From the NCBI GenBank assembly GCA_033439295.1, contig JAVTLE010000007.1, positions 1,860,001 to 1,924,000 of the forward strand: 64,000 bases of DNA, written 5' to 3'. Shown piece by piece: positions 24,101-34,081 of this stretch. Each line of letters opens with the position of its first letter. Positions within the stretch are counted from its first letter, which is position 1. A model generated the notes under the pieces. That model had not been told where the DNA came from. It saw only the letters and a list, made by a program, of their open reading frames with translations, and searched no databases. Origin of the DNA: Deuterostichococcus epilithicus. Lineage: Eukaryota > Chlorophyta > Trebouxiophyceae > Prasiolales > Stichococcaceae. A program made the position numbers and the translations under genes.

Positions 24101-27100
24101 TGGTCAAGGCGGCCTCTGCAATCACATTCATGGTGCATGTGCCGACAGTCTTTGACCCTCCCACCTGTACATCATCGTCCCTGACCGTCCCTTGGGCTGT
24201 GTGAAGTCCGCAGCATGGCAGAGTTCCAACAGATCTGGACGGCAGCAGCTCACATGCACGTCCATCGCTGCAGGGTGGGTGTGGTGCCAGGTAGGGCGCG
24301 CCCACTTCGAGATGGTGGACTACTCGCAGGCGGCGCATGCCTTCGAACAGGCCCGCCGCCTGGAGCCGCACCGCCTTGAGGTCCGGCCCATCAAACCCTG
24401 CATCATGCGCCCACGGGCCGCTAGTTGCTTGCGGCTGCCGCTACTGCTGTGATGTCGAGCACGTCAACCATTTGTGGGCAGCTACCTTGGCCATCAGCGG
24501 CCAGTGACTCGGACACGTGTCAACTGGAGCATCGACGGAGACCTGCTGTGCGCGCCAAGCCTTTGTCGCCAAGCACGACGGCTGAGGTCAATGCAGTCCG
24601 CACGCCCCATTGGCATGGCAGTGCACAGCATGGCGTACTGCCTTGCAGGCAGTGCGACCCGTCGGCTGGGCTCTGTCACACGCGCCCTGCACCCGCGAGA
24701 ACCTCGTCGCTGAGCTCCCCTGTGGCTCCTGACATCCCGTGCCCACTCTCCGCCCCACCCTGTAGGCATGCAGGCGCGCACCGCGGTGCTGTGGCGCCTG
24801 AAGCGGGAGGCGCAGCCGGCACCTTGAAGCTTTGTTGTGCGCCCTGCAACCGAACCCTTCGTCGCTGAGCATGTGACTTGGTGCCTTGCGCAGGGCATGG
24901 AGGTGTACAGCACAGTGCTGTGGCACCTCAAACGGGAGGTGCACCTGGCGGCCCTGGCGCAGCAGGCGGTGGCGCTGGACCGCCTGTCGCCGCACGCCTG
25001 GTGCGTCATGGGCAACTGCTTCTCGCTCCACAAGGTGCGGCACTCGGCAGGCTCGCACGTGGACACTGGCTGGCCGGTGTGGCTCCTGCCGTCTGGCTCG
25101 GAGCCGTCCTGCACTGCAGCGCTACAGCACTGCAACAGCTCCGTGGCGGCAGACTGACATACGCTGGCAGATACCTTGTTCGTCCCAGCAGCCGTATGTC
25201 AAAAGTCGCTGCTCGCCGGCGGCTGACACGGGACAGGAACCCGGCATGCTGCTACATTGAGGCTCTGACAAGCGCAGCGCATCAGAGCCCTCGTCGATGC
25301 ACCCGTGACATATCTACCATGTGCCCGTCACCCGCCTGTGTGTGTGGCTGCGCAGGAGCACGAGGCCGCGCTGCGCTTCTTCCAGCGTGCGCTGCAGGTT
25401 GCGCCCACCTTCACCTATGCCTACACTCTGTGCGGCCACGAGTATGCCGCCAACGAGGACTTCGAAAAGGCGCTGACCTGCTACCAGCACGCCGTGCGGC
25501 TGGACCCTGGTCACTACAACGCATGGTGCGCGGCGCCGCTCTGCTTTCAGCCTGTGCATGCGTGACACTGCCAGCAGCTGGCACTGCCAGCGGGGGCCCC
25601 GTGGCGGATCAGCTGCCGCAGCCGCGCAGCCTTTGCAAGCTTTGTCCTGGCATTCGGGGCTGGTGTGGGGGGGCTGCCTGTGGACGCACCGCTGCAGGCG
25701 GCACAGAGCACCGCATCGCACACACCGCTCCACGCCACTGCGGCCCTCACCCTGACCAGGGGGATCACATCGATCTGTGCCTACATCACCCCCCCCCGAG
25801 CTGACAGTGATTCGCCGCCCCGACATCCCCGTGCCGCCTGGCCCCCCAGGTACGGCATCGGGCAGATCTACTTCCGGCAGGAGAAGTACCGGGAGGCGGA
25901 ATACCACTTCCGCGGCGCGGCGGACATCAACAAGCGCTCCTCCGTGCTGCACTGCTACACAGGCATGGCGCTGCACAAGCAGGGCCTGCACGCGGAGGCG
26001 CTCCAGCGGCTGCAGGTACAGAAGGCGCCCCTTGCCAGCGCCGCGCTCACGACCTGCGCCACGCCTGACCAAGCTTGAGCTGCTGGAAGGCGCCGCAGGC
26101 TTCGTGCTTTCTGGCTCGGCTGCGTGCGAGTGAAGCAGGATCGCACTGCCCTCTTTCATTTCCATGTGAAAGGCCCTGGGCTGTCTGCGGGAAATGTTGC
26201 CATGGCTGTCGGGTCGTCGGCAGCCGCCTGCTCACTGCAACGACGAACAGAAAAACATGCACTTGCCCCGTTTACCGGCAGATCGCCATCAAGGTGGACG
26301 CGCGCAACCCGCTGGCGCGCTTTGAGCGCGCTGCGGTGCTCGAGGACCAAGGCCGCCTGCAGGAGGCGCTCGCCGAGCTGCTCGCCCTCAAGGTGTGCCC
26401 TTGTTGTTTGCACCTCCGGCTAGCATGTGGCATGTGGCTCTCCTTGATGTTCTCTCTATGGCACGGGCCGCCTGCTGCCTGCCCCTCGAGGCGCTCTTGC
26501 CTTGGCGCCGGACCCACCGCACCAGTGCCCTGGGCTGGCACGTCGCCACCCCTGGGCCGATCTCGACGGCCCTGTGGGCTGAAAATGGACTTCTGCCATA
26601 CGGGTTCAGCATCTTCTCCAGGCCCTGCAGGCCTGCGAGTGCTAGCGTGCGCATCAGCTTCTGCCTGATAAAGCTCTGGACGCCACGGGTGCGGCGCGAC
26701 TTGGCTAAAGTGATTGAATGCACCATACTAGATACGAGTGAAAACTTCTGACTCCAGGAGTTGGCGCCGCGGGAGGGCAGTGTGTACTTCAAGATGGGGC
26801 GCGTGCACCGGCGCCTCAACCAGGTGAGCTGCCCACTGCGATGCACCTGCTTATATTGGAATGTCGGCAGGGCTTCTGGGCGGCCATGCCTGCCAGAGGC
26901 ATCACAACGTCATGGGCGGCGCCGCAACAGGGAACCTCGAGAAGAGCTTCTGAACCAGCCTGTTTGAAGTTTCATTTCATGTCCAATACATGCCAAGAGT
27001 CCACCCGCAGGTCGACGAGGCCATCAGCGCCTTCACCACTGCGCTGGACCTGAAGCCCTCCTCCGCCGACGCCGGCATGATCAAGTCCGCCATCGAGAAG

Positions 27101-27136
27101 ATCCGCGCGCCGGACGCCGAGGAGGAGGAGCTTTGA
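21118..27136 (+). CDS. CDC27: Anaphase-promoting complex subunit 3 (CDC27/APC3)
   Basis: TPR scaffold of the APC/C ubiquitin ligase; its C-terminal TPR groove receives the IR tails of CDC20/CDH1 and APC10. I take the start at 21118 (MYNGHDGG); the first sure block is LVACIEESLALHLQENARFL then GERLVAEAPNE. Next come HLLATCYMRCDQHYRAAALL and CRYLLALCLVK (21490-21670) and FFQLGRIARLLNRPAEAAGY (about 21940-22085). Then a long disordered loop (22330-23160) rich in TP sites such as QQATPTRDLFG and MATPMAVTPG, the kind phosphorylated by Cdk in APC3. The C-terminal TPR array runs from about 24290 to 27136: HFEMVDYSQAAHAFEQARRL, LWHLKREVHLAALAQQAVAL, FFQRALQVAPTFTYAYTLCG, IYFRQEKYREAEYHFRGAA, FERAAVLEDQGRLQEALAEL, VYFKMGRVHRRLNQ. 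It ends PDAEEEEL. An echo of one TPR exon lies in the intron before it. Confidence 0.94.
24766..24950 (+). repeat. Echo of a CDC27 TPR exon start
   Basis: The exon starting at 24894 (GMEVYSTVLWHLKREVHLA) has a degraded copy at 24766-24823 that still reads GMQARTAVLWRLKREAQPA after an intact ACCCTGTAG acceptor. The match also takes in intron sequence before the exon: AACCTCGTCGCTGAGC near 24702 against AACCCTTCGTCGCTGAGC near 24853. The duplicated unit is thus about 150 bases and spans the junction. Confidence 0.88.
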
Positions 27137-27736
27137 AGGTCGCGGACGCATGCGGGGACGGCTTGAGCTCATGGGCCCGCAACCTCTGCAATTTCACAAG
27201 GCGGCCATGACTCTGCTGGGGGCTAGCCCTTGGCCGCTGCTGGTGCGCATGCAGAGTGGCAGAGACGCTTCATCGAGTTGATGACTCAAAAGTCTGGGAA
27301 CAATGGAAAGGCCTTGCCTGCAGTCGTGTCTAGAGGAAACGAGGGCTTTACGAATCAGACACACACGTTGACGGTGTCGGGAGAGGCACACCCAGTCCGG
27401 CCATGTCTGCGATGACAACGTCTGCAATGACAACAGCTAGGGTGGCCTTCAACAGCAGATCTGTGTGCCTCCCTCGAAAGAGCTGATTGGATAGGTCTAC
27501 ATGCAGCATCATCAGAAGCAGATCCATGCATGCAAGTCCGGCTGTACCCAAACCGGTTTTGACGCCTTCCAAACAAGGTCAACTCATTTCCAAAAGTCTA
27601 TCGGAATCGCCGGATCTGCTCTGGTGCACCCCTTAATGTGGCACGACTGTTGCTGCCAGCTTTCTGTCCGTGCGCAAAGCCTACTGTTGCTTGCAGTCCC
27701 TGCGCCGCAGGGGCAGCCTCAAGTGCACTACAGCAG
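27137..27736. other. Intergenic, convergent CDC27 / TIM10 3' ends
   Basis: About 600 bases between facing stop codons. There is a small imperfect direct repeat (GTCTGCGATGACAAC / GTCTGCAATGACAAC, 27404-27435). I see nothing else. Confidence 0.5.
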
Positions 27737-28421
27737 CTAGTTGAAGCCGCCCTGCGCCCCCAGCATCTGGCCCACGATGCCCGTCACCTGCCAGCAGGAG
27801 TTGCGCTCAACCTCGTAGCATCGAATTTGTCGGGCGATCACTCACCACAACTTTGGTCCTGTTTGGCAAATGCCGCACTTCCGCTCCTGCTGCTGACTGT
27901 GACTGACGCAGGTTCGCTTGAATCGTACCTGCCAGTACTTCGAGCTGCAGCGGTCGACGCAGCTGTTCTCCCCCACGTTGAGGTCTGACTCCTTATACCT
28001 GCACGTTGAGTGATGATCACAGGTCGTGGCACCTTTTCGGCATCTGGCATGTCGGGGCGGGAAACCAGATGGCCGCACATGTGGCCACATCAGTGTTGCA
28101 CTCAGCACATAGTTGCACGCGTGCACAGGCCCACCGCTTGTCGATGCACTTGTCGTGGCACGCCTGCACCATCCTGCAGGAACAAGACGGCGATGAGCTC
28201 TGACCAACAGCATCATACCCGCGGGCGGGGCGCGCATGGTGCTTGCTGATGCATGTGAGCTGGAAGAGCCGAAAGCTCAGGCCCTCGTCAGTTTCCATGC
28301 ATAGCGTGAATGATACGCTGAGCATAGGTAAGCACCTGTTGAACAGGTCCACTCTGTACTCCATCTCCTGCGTGGCCATGCCCAGTGCCTTTGCCTGCTC
28401 AGACTCCGCCTCGCCCGACAT
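27737..28421 (-). CDS. TIM10: Mitochondrial import chaperone Tim10
   Basis: Small Tim chaperone of the intermembrane space that, with Tim9, ferries hydrophobic precursors to the TIM22 carrier. Exons 28336-28421, 28135-28173, 27929-27998 and 27737-27787 sum to 246 bases and give 81 residues, with every junction in frame. The protein has the twin CX3C motif (CHDKC at 34-38, CVDRC at 55-59), the helix EMEYRVDLFNRMVQACHDKC and the typical end SKYWQVTGIVGQMLG. The start MSGEAESEQAKALG is the first ATG; an upstream GTG is in frame but unneeded. It lies head to head with COX17, another twin-cysteine protein of the same compartment. Confidence 0.95.
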
Positions 28422-28797
28422 GATATGCCCTACTGTCACGCTGCCAACAGGTTGAATCGACGAGGCTCAGAATGCGAGTTCTGTAAGTCTGCAGCTGCCA
28501 AGAATTGGGTGCGGTGCCAGCTGAACTTGTCAGGGAACGGACCGGAATCTGTAGCAAGTTGGGTAGGGCAAAGCTATACACCAAGTGCTGTACAAGCGCA
28601 AGAATGAGACTGCTTCAGAGTAAGGTTGTGCGAGGGGACATTACCTGCCGCCGTTTACATAAACATGACTACCGCGCAAAGTGACGAAGCGTTGCAAGTG
28701 CAGCCTCTCAGTCGTCGCCGTTGGCTCACAACAGGCGTTACAATCATTGCGGAAGGTGCTCCGTCAGATTGTTAAAGCTTGCATCGGTCATCCAGTG
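28422..28797. promoter_or_regulatory. Divergent promoter region, TIM10 / COX17
   Basis: 376 bases between the two start codons. Both products are small cysteine-motif proteins folded in the mitochondrial intermembrane space, so shared control is plausible. No clear TATA box or dyad is visible. Confidence 0.55.
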
Positions 28798-29262
28798 ATG
28801 CCCGAAGTTGCGCCAGCTTCCGACAAGCCGAGGCCCAAGAAAATTTGCTGCGCCTGCCCGGAAACAAAGGCGCGGGAGTCAATCACAATGCCCGACTGCG
28901 TTTCAGAATGCGCAACTGCATATCGAGATGTACAGCTCAGATGCACATCGCACAACATGAATGCAGATTCATGGATTTGTGCTGCATGCAGGGGCCGCGG
29001 GATGCGTGCATAGGGCAGCACGGTGAGCTGTGTTCTTTCGTGACTACGCAACAGCATTTTCCCTGCTGGAAGCCTTCACTTGCATGCTTTCGCTGCTGGA
29101 GATGCTAGAGCTTTGCGTCAAGTTGCTCGCCGCCAGTGCGCAGGGCCTGATGACCCGCGCTGCATGGCTCTGATAGAGGCCCACAAGGTCTGCTTGAGGA
29201 AGGAAGGCTTCAAGGTAGCGTCCGAACTACACCAGCATCCGAACTCCTTTCGCTGCACCTGA
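28798..29262 (+). CDS. COX17: Cytochrome c oxidase copper chaperone Cox17
   Basis: Hands copper(I) to SCO1 and COX11 for assembly of complex IV. The first exon starts at MPEVAPASDKPRPKKICCAC and runs through PETK (to about 28869), with the CCxC copper site. The last exon (from about 29105) holds RRQCAGPDDPRCMALIEAHK and VCLRKEGFKV, the twin-Cys hairpin. How the two join is not settled: no standard GT donor sits after PETK or PETKARE that joins in frame with the right spacing, and a GC donor (AAAG/GCGC) is one option. The frame also runs 14 residues past the usual end GFKV before its stop at 29260-29262, unless GTAGCG there is a donor. Identity is firm, model is not. Confidence 0.85.
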
Positions 29263-29987
29263 CTACCGGCACGGCACAACATGCAAGCGCCCTGACATCG
29301 CTATGCTCCTCGCCATAGGTGTGAACCAGCACGCACGCGGGGCAGTTGGCCCTCGCGTTTGCGAAACGCCATTGCTGCACTGGCTGAGCGCTATGCTGCT
29401 CAGTCCATACTTCGCGTTCGGCGCCGCGAGCTGAGCCAGCGTGCTGCAGTGCATGCCGTGCTGCGTCAAGCACATGCGGCTGTTCTGCGGAAACAATACC
29501 GATGATAGCATCATTCTTGCCTCCCAGTGTCAAACGACGGTGTCTCACTTGCACACAGGTGGTTTTGTGGTTATAGTATAGTCAAGCACTGCGTATGTGA
29601 TTTGTTCTTGTGGTAAGCATGGATGAGTAGGTAGCAAAGAATTACTAGTAGTTTACAAGTTATCAGCGCGGTGCTTATCCACCTCCCTCTGCACCTCAAT
29701 TCATTCGGCAACTAGACAGCAAATCAACCACAGACTACTCGTGTGTCGCACCAACAGAAAACATATACACCGGATGGGGCAATCATCATGCACGATTGAG
29801 CCTGCAGCAGGCTCTCCTACAGCATGGTTGGCGATGTGCGTCTAGAATCACTCTGTTCCAGGGGCGCAAAGGCCCTCGAATGACTCATCGGCCACTATCC
29901 TAGGCCTGCCAAGCCAATTGACGCAAAGCTGTTCACTCTCTCCTGAAATCCCTCTCCTCGGCCCCTCAATGCTGCTATTGAGCTACC
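29263..29987. other. Intergenic, convergent COX17 / DnaJ-type gene
   Basis: About 725 bases, clearly more AT-rich from 29560 to 29760. It should hold both 3' untranslated regions. I see no exon. The - strand frame at 29210-29554 overlaps COX17 and has no family marks. Confidence 0.45.
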
Positions 29988-30998
29988 TTAGTCCCGTTCC
30001 TGCGCAGGAGCATAGAAAAGGCTGTCAGTTTTGATGAGGAAGCGACCTGATGATGCGACCCTATAAACCACCACCAGCACATATTCAGGGTGCATGTGAA
30101 GACTCTAGGTCAGTGACACCGGAGTAAACAGCATGCAGCATTGCGAGAACAATGATGATTGTTTGAACATCACTCACCCGGACCGTGATCTCCTGGCGAA
30201 GGGGCGTGGCGCGGCCGCCGCCACCGCAGCCGGGGCACGGCATCTTGCCGGTGCCGTGGCAAGAGCTGCAGCCGAAATCACCGTCCGACCAACGCGTGCA
30301 CACGCACTGTGTGAAACCGGTGCCCTCACACCGCGGGCACTCCGGCAACTGGCTGTCTGTCTGGTCGACCTGCAAGCAAACACAGGAAAATGGTCAGCAC
30401 AGATACATATGCAGCAGCAGCAGGCAGAGGTGCGGACAGCACTTTAAGCAAACTGGTGGTACGTCAGCAGATTGGTGGACGGATTATGAAATTGAGAAGC
30501 AGCTCCGATCCAAACACGACTACAGCAGGCGCCGCTGGCAGAGATGCCGGCGGTTCGTTTGAACAAAACTCAGGAGCCGCACAAACACAAGGGCCGCATG
30601 CGGCCCACAAGGCACAGCCACGAGGCGTGCGTTCAAGTGAAGATCGGGCTCAGAATAGGATGCCCACAAGCCCTTGCCTGGTTGCTCCTGAAGTACAGCA
30701 GGGCTGCGATGGAGAACCCCAGAGCGGAAGCCAGGGAGCTGAAGCTGCTGAGGTTGCTGGCGCCGCCAAAGCTGGCCACCGCCAGCGGCACATAGTGCGA
30801 GGCCGCTGCGGCTGTCAACGAGGCAGAGACTGCTGCGGGCTGCCGGCGTCCTGACTGTTGGGCGCGCTGGCCTGAAGGTGCCGCCAGCAGCATCCCTCTG
30901 AAGGCTGGAGCTGGCAGCAGGGGCGCATGTGCGGTGTGCTGGGTGCTGAAGTGGGCGTGCGTCGTGCAGAAGCACGCCTTCATGCCGGCTGTGACCAT
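29988..30998 (-). CDS. DnaJ-type zinc-finger protein, organelle-targeted (BSD2/PSA2-like)
   Basis: Protein with four cysteine pairs of the DnaJ central-domain type but no J domain, like plant BSD2 and PSA2 that aid assembly of plastid complexes. Exons 30678-30998, 30178-30369 and 29988-29999 give 174 residues. Residues 1-75 are rich in Ser, Ala and Arg and look like a transit peptide. A hydrophobic segment follows (LASALGFSIAALLYF). The finger reads CPRCEGTGFTQCVC then CSSCHGTGKMPCPGC. The first intron begins with GC (CAG/GCAAGG), the accepted variant donor; the last exon codes only ERD. The membrane segment just before the finger points to a membrane-anchored form. Its client is unknown. Confidence 0.82.
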
Positions 30999-31298
30999 CC
31001 TTCAAAAAGCGCGAGATATTACTAGTACCGCCTCGCCCCTTGCAAGCGTGCGCCGCTCGTGCTCGTGTCTGCCGTGGAAGATGCGTTAAGTATCACGTCT
31101 GTCGATCGTACGTCTGTTTGAGTGGGAATGAGTGTGCAGGGGCCAGTATGCCTGAAGCTGGCTGATCGCGCGCTGCCGTGCACACGTCGCGTGGGTTTCT
31201 GGAGACCGCGTCCAGCGTCCGTGTCTTGGTGTCTGCTTCCAACTGCTTCCCTGCTGCTTCCTATGCTGTTGCCGATGTTTACATGCTGCCTGATGCCT
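30999..31298. other. Short intergenic stretch
   Basis: 300 bases between the start of the DnaJ-type gene and the stop of the next gene on the same (-) strand. It must hold that gene's 3' end and the DnaJ-type promoter; nothing else is visible. Confidence 0.4.
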
Positions 31299-33358
31299 TC
31301 ACGATTTGATGTCATCATGCGAGTATCCCAGCTTCTCAAAAACGGCGTCCAGCTCCTTCTTCTGCTGCGTTGTCACCTCATCTCCTGGCAGCTCCTCGAG
31401 CCGCTGCTGCAGCGCCTGCGGCCGAGAGCACGGCAAACGCGGTGGATACTTGTCCGTGATGTTGCACTGGGTACCCGCACATCGAGTTGAGTCATGCGAG
31501 TCAGACGCGACGAACTGAACTGTAGCATGCTGGTTCACCTGGAACAGGACGATGGAGGGGCTGGAGAGGTCGCCAAGGGACGTCGCCTGCAGGCAAGCCA
31601 TTGCAGCACAGTCAGGACAACCGAGGCTTTCGCTTATTGTCACCCAAACCTGGAACAACCAGAACTGTCTGGATCAGTGAAACGTATCAATTTAAGGACC
31701 AGGACCAGCCAGTCCGGAGTTGCACCTGCACAGGCAGAGTGAAATGCGCACCAGGTCATGCAGCTCTGCAGCGCCCAGCTCGTGGATGTTGGTCAGCAGC
31801 CGCGTGGTGATCTTATCCAGCAGCCTGCGTGCACAGCGCATGTCACTTCTCAGGAGCGGTAGCAGGGCTTGGGCGCTCCGAAACGCCATGAGAGAGTGCT
31901 GTGGTGATCGGTGCGCGGCTGCCGTTGGGAGGGCATTTGCACAAAATTCCAGGAGCTCCTTGCTGCTAGCTTCTGAATCTGCTTGCTGTAAGTTGCATGG
32001 AAGCCAAGCACATCACGGAGACGCACATGTCGTCATCGAAGCCCAGCTTGCCGCAGGCGTCCGTGATCGCCAGCAAATTGGCGTTTGTGTACCTGTCACA
32101 AGGAGGGCGCACATGCTTCCAGCACCCTTGCATTAGGACTCTTGCTGTTTAACAGGCACGACACTGACACCTCAGGAAGATAGTCAAGTGATCCTTGACA
32201 TCCGAGGCTTGGGCTCATGACTGAGGCGCACCGGCGCGCGCCTAGCAGCACCATGTCTGCGTGTGTACGAGGCACCAACCTCAGGCGCCATGCACCATAG
32301 GGGCAGCAGAAGAGGAAGTACAAGAGACAGCAGACGTGATGAAGTCCTGGTGCTTCAGCCGATCCGCAAGAGCACTTGTCTGCTTGGCTGCACAGCCTAT
32401 CTCAGCTGCATGCTGCAGCAACACAGCCTGTTGTGTGCAGTCTCACCGACGAGCGTCTGGAAGGACCGCGTGCTGGTGATCTCCTCCTTTGCCGCGTCGT
32501 CTGCGCTCGCGCCCAGCTTTCCCAGCTTGCGGAAGGCGGTCGTGACGTTGGACTCTGTGAACGACTCGCCCTCCTCGTCGATGATCTGTGATCAGGCAGT
32601 GTGCTGGAGCATGCTGAGCGCCTTGCTCGATGCATTCGGAAGAGCATTGAAACAAAGCCGGCATCGGAACAAAGGACTCGCCCTCTTCGTGATGGAGCTT
32701 CCCGCAGCCGGCGGGCGCATGGGTTGAAGGTACCTAATCGGAAATGACGCCAGCCGGAAGTGTGCACGGCCCTCACCTTGTAGATCTTCTTAAGGCTGTC
32801 CTCCTTTGCCGCTGCGCTCAGGAGCTTGTCCAGCTCCTGGGACGCCTCTTCTGCCTCCTGCAGAGGATCATCTAACATTCTGTGAAGACGTTGTAAGGGC
32901 ATGCTGTTGGACGGCATCGAAACTGTGCATGCAACGAGCAGAGCATAGCATGCAAGACGGGTCTGCAGCATTGCTGAACTGCCTACGCACTGGGCTGAGT
33001 TTGGGCGGCCCGCAGCTGCTCGCGGTGCGGACGCTGGGCCAGGCCGCGACGCCCGGTCGTAGCGATGGGACGCCAGTACATGCAGCGGCCGCCGCGGCTG
33101 GCGTCTGCATGCACGAGACATGTTTTGCGCAGCAACTCTGTGACCCTCCACTTCCATGCTGCTGCGACGCACGGAGCGAGGCGGCAGAGCACAAGGTTCC
33201 TTGATTCGTCCCTCTCTCGCCAATCTCTCTTCAGTAGCTTTCAGCCTCTCGGCATATACTTGCATGAGCTGAAGGCGCCAAGCGACCGCCTTGGACATGT
33301 CCGCGCAGGGAGGCGTGTCTCCATACTCAGCAGCTAGAACGACAAGGTGCAAACCCAT
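31299..33358 (-). CDS. Helical-repeat protein, possibly FASTK/RAP-like
   Basis: I do not recognise this gene with certainty. Exons on the - strand, in order: MSKAVAWRLQLMQVYAERLK and ATEERLAREGRIKE (about 33195-33298, start possibly at 33358), EAEEASQELDKLLSAAAKED then SLKKIYK (about 32782-32865), SFTESNVTTAFRKLGKLGAS (32440-32587), YTNANLLAITDACGKLGFDD (about 32025-32092), LLDKITTRLLTNIHELGAAE with LHDLVRIS (about 31740-31830), ATSLGDLSSPSIVLFQ (31543-31590), and ALQQRLEELPGDEV to EKLGYSHDDIKS (31299-31425). The repeated pattern of a helix with N(V/L)..A(F/C).KLGKLG resembles the FASTK/RAP and OPR-type repeats of organellar RNA proteins. That is inference only. An intron holds an echo of the exon starting at 32587. 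Confidence 0.6.
32561..32695 (-). repeat. Echo of an exon start in the 31.3-33.4 kb gene
   Basis: The exon start at 32561-32588 reads, on the gene strand, CATCGACGAGGAGGGCGAGT and on to CGTTCAC. About 28 bases at 32666-32695 read CATCACGAAGAGGGCGAGTC then CTTTGTTCC, a degraded direct copy lying in the intron just before that exon. Confidence 0.7.
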
Positions 33359-34081
33359 TGTGTATCAATAAAACAAGATCTGCGCTGCTTCAGGACGCTA
33401 TCAAGTGCCTCAATGCTCGCCTGAATGCGCGCAAGCGTGAGCGCAGGTAGGTTGGCAATCGTCTTCACGCCCTGTGCCTGGGCCAGCTGTCTCAGAGGCA
33501 GCTGCTTAAATAGCTTTTGTGCCCACATCGTCACAGACCGCAGATGCTGGGTATCAAATGTCAACAGGACGTTACTGATGTTTCGGGTGATGGCCTCCGT
33601 ATGGCAGCAGCCGTATGTGTAAATCCAGGCAGGAAAGCGCTGTAGTCTACTTGATGCCAATTGCTCCAAGAAAAGAGTACGTTGAGAAGACTGAAAGCTG
33701 TGCTGTAGGTAGGAACTTGCAGATGTTTTCCGAAACCAGCCAAAACCTGCCAAAATCGAGAATAGTCCCTCGAACAGCCTCTCCAACATTCCAACATTCC
33801 ATCAGTCAGTCAATCAACCAATTTGGGTGCACGCACGCATACACACACTCTGACCGCGACTCCAGGGCAGAGCGCGAAACCTGTAGAAATGTACACTATT
33901 GCACAGCGCCCGGTGGGACGGCCAGCCTGAAGACCCCCGCAGGAAATTGCAGCAGCCTCCCGGCTGCTGCCTTCGCGCCGTGTGTGAGAACAGCTCGGCG
34001 GCGGTCGGATGCGGCAGCTGCCCATTCAGGCCTTCTGCCAGGCCGCTGTCACATAATAATGGACGACGCTCCAGCGCCGCT
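33359..34081. other. Gap with one unexplained - strand open frame
   Basis: About 720 bases between two - strand genes. A - strand frame of 151 codons (33334-33789) reads LLTFDTQHLRSVTMWAQKLF and IANLPALTLARIQASIEALD, faintly like an mTERF helix pair. It could be an upstream exon of the 31.3-33.4 kb gene, but I find no clean splice to it. The rest should be the 3' untranslated region of the DUF2358 gene. Confidence 0.35.

Noticed and set aside
28422-28439. Upstream GTG start for TIM10 (adding VTVGHI)
   Set aside because: Eukaryotic nuclear genes start at ATG almost always, and the ATG at 28421 gives the normal Tim10 length.
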